From IMG/VR virus record IMGVR_UViG_3300031251_000071, positions 1-35,305 of that record: DNA of 35,305 bases; one strand, written 5' to 3'. Shown in pieces: positions 29,861-35,305 of the stretch. Both the position numbers and the translations under genes were made by a program. Every line of letters begins with the position of its first letter. Position 1 is the stretch's first letter. The notes under the pieces were generated by a model that saw only the letters and a program-made list of their open reading frames with translations, ran no database searches and was not told the origin of the DNA. The stretch is from a virus.

Positions 29861-30307
29861 ATGAAAACCCACCGCATCCTACTCCTCGCCGCCGGGCTCT
29901 TTGCCCTGGCGTTTTCCGCCCGCGCCGAAACCGTCAAGCTCACCCGCTCCGATGCGGCCGAGCTCTACATCGCGATCGCCTCCACGGAGGCCGGCCTGTC
30001 GCCGGCGAACACCGTGGCGGCCGCCGACAACCTGAATGCCCTCCGCCCCTACGTGGAGGCCCTGGACAAGGGCCGTGCGGCCGCGCAGCGCGCCGCCCGT
30101 AAGCTCGGCCTGGCCAAGCCCGTGCCGGCCGACCTCGAGGACCAGATCCAGCGCCTGAGCGACGACCTCGAGGCCAAGGTCATGAAGGAGGAGATTTCCG
30201 TCGACCTCGCCCCGATCGCGCTCTCCGACGACGAGATCAAGGAGGCGAAGATCAAGCCCACCGTCCTCGCGCAGTTCCGCCGCTGGCTCAAGGCCGCCAA
30301 GAAATAG
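29861..30307 (+). CDS. Helical protein with signal peptide, in the tail-chaperone position
   Basis: The product is 148 residues. Residues 1-22 are a signal peptide (MKTHRILLLAAGLFALAFSA, then RA). The rest is helical and charged (SDAAELYIAIASTEAGLSPA; LEDQIQRLSDDLEAKVMKEE). In siphoviruses the gene before the tape measure is normally a cytoplasmic tail assembly chaperone, so a signal peptide here is unexpected. The leader TGACTTTTCCC precedes the ATG. No frameshift-type slippery site is evident at its end. Confidence 0.65.
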   Translation: MKTHRILLLAAGLFALAFSARAETVKLTRSDAAELYIAIASTEAGLSPANTVAAADNLNALRPYVEALDKGRAAAQRAARKLGLAKPVPADLEDQIQRLSDDLEAKVMKEEISVDLAPIALSDDEIKEAKIKPTVLAQFRRWLKAAKK

Positions 30308-30314
30308 GTACCCG

Positions 30315-31898
30315 ATGGCCAACGATCTCCAGCTGCAGGTCCTGATCAAGTCGGTCGCTGATTCGACCGGCTTCAAGATCACGACCGAACAGGCCCAGAA
30401 GCTCAAGGGGTCGCTCGACGACGCTGCCAAGGGCCAGAAGGGCCTGGCCAAGGAGACGCAGGGGGCCAAGGAGCAGCTCGGCGGCCTGAAGGAGAGCGGC
30501 CGCGGCGCGACCGAGATGCTCGACGGATTCAGCCGCGCGTCCCAGGGCGGCCTGCAGGGGATCCTCGGGGTCGGACAGGCCACGAAGGGTTTCGTCAACG
30601 TGCTGCGGGGCGCAGTCGGTGCCAGCGGCCCGATTGGCCTGGCAATCACCGCGATCGGTATCCTTGCCGGAGCTGCGCTTCTGCTTGCGAAAAACAACCA
30701 GAAGGTAACTGCCTCTGCAGAGGAACTCGCGACAGCGAGCAAACGTGCTGCCGATCGGGCGGCTGAGCTCGAGAAGATCCGCCTCACGAAGTTCAATAAT
30801 ACGATCGAGGATGCCGTCCGCTCCTCTCAGCAGCTCCTGAACAACCTCGTTCAAACGAACGCCCTGATTGATAAGCTCGAGCAGTCGAAGGCAGGCGCTC
30901 AGATCGCAGCCATCGATGCGAACCCGAGCCTCACCGAAACCGAAAAGGTCGCCGCGAAGCAGAAGATTCAGCAGGGCCTAGTGACGGGTCAGCGGGCGCG
31001 CGAAGATCAGAACCTGACGGCTCAACAAGAGGACGCGGCGCGGCAGCTGGACATTCGGATCCAGGCCCAGAAGGACGAGGAGCTCAGAGTCGCAGCGCTA
31101 AAGAGAAAGCGCGAAGAGATCGATGCCGACAAATTTGCAAGGGAGCAGGAGATTGCGGCGCTCTCGAAGAAACAAACTGACCTTGGGGCAAAAGCCGGAC
31201 TCGGTGTATATGCGGGTCTAGCCCTTGCACCATTCGGGGCTGCAGGGACAGCGATCGCTGGTTCGAATATCGACAACGCAAAGAAGTATTTTGCGATCAG
31301 CTCCCAGATCGAAACGCTTAAGGCCCGCCAGGCTGCTGCGACCTCCGAAGATTCGACCCGCAGGGCTGGTTCTCTCGATGAGCAGATCAGAGGCGGAGAA
31401 ACGTCGCTGGCTACCAGTCGCCAGGCCACGCACCTTGCGGGCGAAACCTACAATCAGACCGTGGCCTCAATCGAGGCCCAGCGGAGACTGAATCCCCAGA
31501 TCCGGGCACAGGAAGACGCCAAGATCGCGGTCGAGAACCAAGCCGCCCTGCGCGCCGCGCGTGTCAGCCAGACGGGCTCGGTCGCCGCCCGTGATGTCCT
31601 CTCAGTCGTGGAGAATCTGCCTGGCGATAGATCCAAAGAGCAGAACAGCGCGGTCGCGGCGCGTGCCATCGAAATTAACCGCGCCGCCCTCCAGCAGCCG
31701 GGCATTCAGGCCGGCGAGACGATGGCGGGCGCAGTAGCGGAAGCGATCAAGGAGGTCTTCCCCTTGGTCACGAAAGCCTTTCTCGAGAACCTTCGGAACG
31801 AGATCCGCGGCCTCGACGCTAAGATCCAGACCGACATTCGCGCGGTCTCCGCGGAGAACGCCCGGAATCAGGCGCAAACCCGCGATCTGCGAAACTAG
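30315..31898 (+). CDS. Tail tape measure protein
   Basis: The product is 527 residues, short for a tape measure, which implies a short to medium tail. Long helical, Lys/Gln/Ala-rich segments surround two hydrophobic stretches at about 104-125 (GPIGLAITAIGILAGAALLL) and 295-320 (GVYAGLALAPFGAAGTAIAG). These are the hallmarks of tape measures. Two thirds is coiled coil (AKQKIQQGLVTGQRAREDQN). It lies before the tail hub gene. It sets tail length and helps DNA cross the host envelope. Confidence 0.8.
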   Translation: MANDLQLQVLIKSVADSTGFKITTEQAQKLKGSLDDAAKGQKGLAKETQGAKEQLGGLKESGRGATEMLDGFSRASQGGLQGILGVGQATKGFVNVLRGAVGASGPIGLAITAIGILAGAALLLAKNNQKVTASAEELATASKRAADRAAELEKIRLTKFNNTIEDAVRSSQQLLNNLVQTNALIDKLEQSKAGAQIAAIDANPSLTETEKVAAKQKIQQGLVTGQRAREDQNLTAQQEDAARQLDIRIQAQKDEELRVAALKRKREEIDADKFAREQEIAALSKKQTDLGAKAGLGVYAGLALAPFGAAGTAIAGSNIDNAKKYFAISSQIETLKARQAAATSEDSTRRAGSLDEQIRGGETSLATSRQATHLAGETYNQTVASIEAQRRLNPQIRAQEDAKIAVENQAALRAARVSQTGSVAARDVLSVVENLPGDRSKEQNSAVAARAIEINRAALQQPGIQAGETMAGAVAEAIKEVFPLVTKAFLENLRNEIRGLDAKIQTDIRAVSAENARNQAQTRDLRN

Positions 31899-31913
31899 CG
31901 ATCGCATCGCCCA

Positions 31914-33674
31914 ATGGCCACCATCACCTGGAAGATTAACGACGTCTCCTTTGAGAGCCTCGGCCTGAAGAACCCGGTCCTCGAGCTCGTCAACCGCGCC
32001 GTCGACCGGCTGACTTTCGAGCACGCCACCGCCTTCGACGGGACGGCCGCCTTCGCGGTCGGCGACTCGGTCGTCCTGAAGCGCCAGGTAGACAGCGACA
32101 CGCCAGTCGTCGTTTTCCGTGGAAAGGTCAGGGATATTCCCCGGCTCGGGACCCGCGCCGGCGAGCGCATCACCTACACGGCGAACGGGGCTTGGGAGCA
32201 GCTCGAGCGCCGGGCGTTTCTCCAGACATTCAAGGAGCCGTCGGATCCCGGTGATCCCGACTCGACTCTGGTCGATGTGCCGCGGGGCCAGGTGATCCTC
32301 GGCCAGAATACTCTGGGCGTGAAGATCTCCGTCGAGACATCCATCACGGCGATCATCGAATACGCGGCCGCCTGCGGGGCGGCGGTCGCGGTCGGGGACA
32401 TCGATCTCAACGAGTCGCTGATCTGGCGCCAGGTGAACGACCGCAGCTGCGCCGAGGCGATCAACTTCCTCCTCCGAAACTTTCCGGACGTCGTCGGCTG
32501 GTGGGACTATGCGCCGAATCCTCCGGAGTTTCATCTGGCTCGGCGCTCGGTCCTCGATGCGGTCTCCCTGGCGGTTCAGCCAGTCGGGGCGGCCGATGAT
32601 CCCGGTACCTATGCTCCACTCGAGGAGGTCCGGATCCGGCCGCGCTACGACCTCCTGGTTGACCATGTGGTCCTCCTGTTCCTGCAGACGAACCGGACGA
32701 ACGACGTGATCTGGCAGTACCGGACGCCGCAGGTCTATCCCCCAGGGACGGACGGCACCGAGGACAACGCCTTGGTGCGGACGCTCGAGCTCGCCGGCTC
32801 CAGCTTCGACATGACGATCCTCGAGCAGAAGGTGACGACCGACGCATTCCCGTCCGAGCTCATCATCACTGGCGACACCATTGAAACCTCCGGGGCGACC
32901 TTCGACGCGCTTTCCGACTGGTGGAAGGCACACTTTCCGGCCCTCACCAAGTCGAACGTCACGATCCGCGCCTTCAGCAAGGGCAACCGGCTGACGGCCG
33001 CCGGCGGCGCGATCAATGCGGCCTGCGATCGGGAGCTCCTGACCGGGGCGATCACCGACTGGATGATCGACAACCAGAGCGTCGAGGTGGAGGACCAAAT
33101 CGTCAGCGTGAAGTGCGAGATCCTGATCGCCGATCCCTTCACCAACAACCCGCAGGTGATCTCCCCTGTGCTCCATGCGCGGGTCAAGGCGACGAGCGCC
33201 GACCGCACCCTCTACTCCTTCCTGTCGGGCCTCAGCATCACGGCCGGCGAGGAGATCCCGACGGGCATGGCCCAAGCCCTCTATAATTCGCTCAGCGTCC
33301 TCCAGTACGACGGCTCCCTCCAGCTCACCGAGCGGGACATTTCGTTTCTCGTGACGGTGGGAAAGGTCCTGAACCTGACCGGTTCGCTGACCGCCTGGGC
33401 GACGATGAAGGCTCTGGTCCAGAGCGTCCGCTACGACCTCACCAACGGCCGCAGCGAGGTCACGGTCGGCCCTCCTGGGCAGCTCGGGCCCGACGACCTG
33501 GTCAATATCTACCGGGAGAACCGGAACAGTCCGCCCGTCACCATTGCGCTGACCAGGACAACCGGCCGAATCGGCGGATCTGGCAGCGTTACGAGCCAGT
33601 CCCTTTCGAAGCATCATCCCGAGGCGCCGGGTACACCGGCGACCTTTGAGGACTTCCAGGTGTTCAACCAATAG
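31914..33674 (+). CDS. Tail hub/distal tail protein
   Basis: The product is 586 residues. The N-terminus (ATITWKINDVSFESLGLKN) and the segment VVVFRGKVRDIPRLGTRAGE resemble hub proteins of the gp27/gpD type, in which a strand pair is followed by a YTANGAWEQLERRAF stretch. A late domain includes ERDISFLVTVGKVLNLTG and a C-terminal linker. It follows the tape measure, where siphoviruses keep the distal tail and hub proteins. Assignment is by position and fold-like pattern. Confidence 0.6.
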   Translation: MATITWKINDVSFESLGLKNPVLELVNRAVDRLTFEHATAFDGTAAFAVGDSVVLKRQVDSDTPVVVFRGKVRDIPRLGTRAGERITYTANGAWEQLERRAFLQTFKEPSDPGDPDSTLVDVPRGQVILGQNTLGVKISVETSITAIIEYAAACGAAVAVGDIDLNESLIWRQVNDRSCAEAINFLLRNFPDVVGWWDYAPNPPEFHLARRSVLDAVSLAVQPVGAADDPGTYAPLEEVRIRPRYDLLVDHVVLLFLQTNRTNDVIWQYRTPQVYPPGTDGTEDNALVRTLELAGSSFDMTILEQKVTTDAFPSELIITGDTIETSGATFDALSDWWKAHFPALTKSNVTIRAFSKGNRLTAAGGAINAACDRELLTGAITDWMIDNQSVEVEDQIVSVKCEILIADPFTNNPQVISPVLHARVKATSADRTLYSFLSGLSITAGEEIPTGMAQALYNSLSVLQYDGSLQLTERDISFLVTVGKVLNLTGSLTAWATMKALVQSVRYDLTNGRSEVTVGPPGQLGPDDLVNIYRENRNSPPVTIALTRTTGRIGGSGSVTSQSLSKHHPEAPGTPATFEDFQVFNQ

Positions 33675-33680
33675 GCCGCC

Positions 33681-34310
33681 ATGCCCCTCTCTGCCTCAGC
33701 GATCACCAGCCTCCTCGAGACGGCCTTTGCCACGACCCGGCCGATCTCCGGCTACTGGGTCAACCTGATCGACGGCGGGGTTGTCGTCTGCCGGGCCCAG
33801 GTGACCAAAACGAACCCCGGCGGGGTCGACGGGGTCAGCACGGCGAACGTGAGTTTCACGATCTCGTCCGAGACCTGGTACGCGATGATCTTTCCCGCCG
33901 GATCTTCCGCCGGCGGCGGGCTCAGCTACTTGCCGAAGTTTCAAGTGGTCGACGCCAGCTCAGGCGGCGCGGCTAAGGTCACTGTGACCTTTGGCCAGGT
34001 GAACAGCATCACCCCGACGATCGGGGGAACCTCGATCGCGGCCGGCACGCCTCCGACCCTGGCCATCGGCAGCGGCACCGCGCGGGTGGTCTATCTCCGG
34101 TTCGAGATCGATCCCTCCGATTGGTCGAATGTCGGCTGTATCATCGCCGAGGCCTCGAGCCTGCCGGCCGACGACAACACCTACGGCTATCTCACCCTGG
34201 CCGAGGTCGACGCGAGCGGCTCGGCCGTGACGGCCATCCGCCAGAGCGTCCTCTTTTCCCTGCAGCACGACATGGTCGGCAATGGTGCCCACGAATGGTG
34301 CTCGGTCTAG
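33681..34310 (+). CDS. Distal tail protein of unknown family
   Basis: The product is 209 residues. It opens with a helix (ASAITSLLETAFATTRPISG) and continues beta-rich (YWVNLIDGGVVVCRAQVTKT; AARVVYLRFEIDPSDWSN in part). It ends QHDMVGNGAHEWCSV. There is no signal peptide. It is closely spaced between the hub gene and the last late gene, so a tail tip role is likely but unproven. Confidence 0.6.
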   Translation: MPLSASAITSLLETAFATTRPISGYWVNLIDGGVVVCRAQVTKTNPGGVDGVSTANVSFTISSETWYAMIFPAGSSAGGGLSYLPKFQVVDASSGGAAKVTVTFGQVNSITPTIGGTSIAAGTPPTLAIGSGTARVVYLRFEIDPSDWSNVGCIIAEASSLPADDNTYGYLTLAEVDASGSAVTAIRQSVLFSLQHDMVGNGAHEWCSV

Positions 34311-34313
34311 GCC

Positions 34314-35084
34314 ATGCCCTTCACACCCGGAGGCGATACCGACTGGCGGACGCGGGGCAACAGCATCGGCCTCCTCTCCACCAACACCCTGGACAAGGCC
34401 TATGTCTACGAGAGCACGGGCCTTCGGACTTACCTCATGGGAGGCTTCTGTTTTGCGACCCGTGACGGGGTAAAACGCTGGCGCACGAAGACGACGACTT
34501 TCAGCCCAACCGGCAGCGCCTCAGAGACGGCGACGGTGAGGGTAACCTTCCATCTGAGCGGGACGGCCTACAACGCCTCCGAAGTCTGGGCGGTAGGTGC
34601 GATCGACTCAGAGGGATTCACGCCTTCTGGGGGCACGACGACGCCCAGTAATGGCTACCTGACCGAGACCCTAACGAACCAGCAGCTGCCCGCCGATATG
34701 CTGTCCAGGGCTCAATCTGAGGCCGTCTCCGCAGGCTGGTCGGCCGGCACTGATCTGACCCGGCAGTACGAGGGAAACGACGAGAACTTCAACTACCAGA
34801 AGGTGAGGGCCAAGGTTCGGCACCAGGTCCCTTTCGGGCCCCGCGGCCGCGTGTGCAATTTCGACCTCAAGATCTACGAGCGGGACCTGTCCTATGTGGA
34901 CACCCTGATCTCGACCACGCCCTACTCTTGGGGCGGATCGGTGCCTGGCGGTTATGACCCGGACACCAATACCACCTGGCCGGATTCCGGGTGGATCACC
35001 TACCCGCTGCCGACGGCCTATGATAGCTACTGCTTCCTGCAGACCATTACGGCCCGCGACACGTTCATCCGGGCGAGCATCTAG
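34314..35084 (+). CDS. Last late gene, distal tail or tip protein
   Basis: The product is 256 residues and ends 97 bp before the proposed right terminus. It begins with an extended Gly/Asn/Thr-rich stretch and has beta-rich segments (ETATVRVTFHLSGTAYNASE; VWAVGAIDSEGFTPSGG) and an aromatic C-terminus (YDSYCFLQTITARDTFIRAS). It is not a recognised fibre or chaperone. The position after the tail hub suggests a tip or receptor-binding part. Confidence 0.6.
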   Translation: MPFTPGGDTDWRTRGNSIGLLSTNTLDKAYVYESTGLRTYLMGGFCFATRDGVKRWRTKTTTFSPTGSASETATVRVTFHLSGTAYNASEVWAVGAIDSEGFTPSGGTTTPSNGYLTETLTNQQLPADMLSRAQSEAVSAGWSAGTDLTRQYEGNDENFNYQKVRAKVRHQVPFGPRGRVCNFDLKIYERDLSYVDTLISTTPYSWGGSVPGGYDPDTNTTWPDSGWITYPLPTAYDSYCFLQTITARDTFIRASI

Positions 35085-35101
35085 GCGCTCCCGGAGCCTG
35101 C

Positions 35102-35118
35102 TTTAAGGACGGCTTAAG
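35102..35118. repeat. Right subterminal TTTAAGG/CTTAAG motif
   Basis: TTTAAGGACGGCTTAAG is the inverted partner of the left motif at 220-236, with one base of spacing difference. It lies 18 bp after the last late gene and inside the terminal repeats. It is probably a second protein-binding site at both ends. Confidence 0.5.
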
Positions 35119-35139
35119 GACCTCTCCGACGTCTTCTAG

Positions 35140-35184
35140 AATTGACGACTTTGGGGTCGGAAAAGGCCCAAACCGTTGTCAATT
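35140..35184. repeat. Right-end palindrome including the exact 24-bp inverted repeat
   Basis: Bases 35161-35184 are the exact inverted copy of 175-198. Just upstream, AATTGACGACTTTGGGG (35140-35156) is a second, imperfect copy in the opposite orientation, so the two form a large dyad: AATTGAC pairs with GTCAATT and TTTGGG with CCCAAA. This gives two transposase-site-like motifs at the right end. The proposed terminus is the CA at 35180-35181. Confidence 0.7.
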
Positions 35185-35305
35185 GTGCCCAAACCCGATT
35201 TCGCCTTACAGCCGTTGGCCGCAGGGGAGAGTTCGTGGTTCATCGCGGCCCACAATCTTGCGCCGCGGTTTGCACTCGGTGTGGTGCTGCTGGTCGCCGT
35301 GTATG
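35185..35305 (+). CDS. 5' part of a probable host gene, cut by the window end
   Basis: From GTG 35185 the frame is open to the window end and reads VPKPDFALQPLAAGESSWFI, followed by a membrane-like segment (FALGVVLLVAVY). The frame opens just beyond the phage terminus, so the native start may lie in the displaced left flank. Whether this is the same gene as the left fragment cannot be told without a target duplication. Confidence 0.4.
   Translation, partial: MPKPDFALQPLAAGESSWFIAAHNLAPRFALGVVLLVAVY

Larger units (their letters stand above)
38..35181. mobile_element. Mu-like transposable siphovirus prophage, apparently complete
   Basis: The element carries a DDE transposase, a MuB-like protein, a Gam-like protein, a repressor, a lysis cassette and full head and tail modules, with no frameshift or stop seen in any key gene. 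The proposed ends are TGACATTGGG at 38 and its counterpart ending CCGTTGTCA at 35181, giving 5'-TGACA...TGTCA-3' termini with the TG/CA dinucleotides usual for Mu-type elements. The size of about 35.1 kb fits Mu-like phages. The flanking 5-mers (agctc on the left, attgt on the right) do not match, so the exact ends are inferred from repeat structure and not proven by a target duplication. Confidence 0.85.

Noticed and set aside
45-35196. GGGTTTGGGC (45-54) and GCCCAAACCC (35187-35196) as the outermost matched pair of ends
   Set aside because: The right copy lies in codons of the apparent host gene beyond the CA terminus, has no TG at the matching place, and the flanks do not match. TG...CA ends at 38 and 35181 fit better.
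1-35305. tRNA or rRNA genes
   Set aside because: No cloverleaf or rRNA-like sequence was noticed on either strand by eye. A tRNAscan run would settle it.

Overview
The window holds what looks like one complete Mu-like transposable siphovirus prophage of about 35.1 kb (about 38-35181), with a few dozen bases of apparent host DNA on the left and about 120 bases on the right. GC is high through most of the window. The host is probably a Gram-negative bacterium, because there is a spanin-like gene pair, an RlpA-like periplasmic enzyme and many signal peptides. Verrucomicrobiota (Opitutales-like) is my guess from overall style only and cannot be proven from the sequence.

Left arm (about 232-9553), all on the minus strand: a tightly overlapping early operon reading from the centre towards the left end. 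It starts with a Ner/Cro-like HTH protein. Then come three small proteins, a DUF3102-like protein, the DDE transposase (MuA-like), the MuB-like target protein, a run of small proteins, a Gam-like DNA-end protector, an RlpA-like double-psi barrel protein, a coiled-coil protein, a mini sigma-region-4 protein, a GemA-like protein and two small terminal genes. Most neighbours overlap by ATGA or GTGA, so translation is probably coupled.

Centre (9554-10560): a divergent control region, a rightward HTH repressor with a co-transcribed two-TM protein, and a strong intrinsic terminator. A perfect 8-bp-arm palindrome then overlaps the start codon of a candidate late regulator.

Right arm (10547-35084), all on the plus strand: late regulator, lysis cassette (holin-like protein, Rz/Rz1-like overlapping pair), Mu gp25-gp27-like proteins with small terminase, TerL, a portal-head morphogenesis (Mu F-like) fusion, a secreted-type protein, prohead protease, HK97-fold major capsid protein followed by an intrinsic terminator, connector and tail completion proteins, tail tube, a 1201-residue fibre, a LamG lectin-like protein, small membrane proteins, tape measure, tail hub and distal tail proteins. 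No sheath or Mu-type contractile baseplate is seen, so the tail is most likely long and non-contractile, as in B3-like phages.

Most unusual points: (i) several late proteins, including the major capsid protein, the fibre and the LamG protein, begin with Sec-type signal or membrane-anchor sequences; (ii) several of these genes share a pyrimidine-rich leader ending in CCC-ATG in place of a Shine-Dalgarno; (iii) the transposase has Glu where the second catalytic Asp is expected, and the MuB-like protein has lost the Walker A Lys and the Walker B Glu; (iv) early and late operons diverge from the centre, unlike Mu; (v) the ends carry a Mu-style array of transposase-site-like repeats, but no target duplication is visible.
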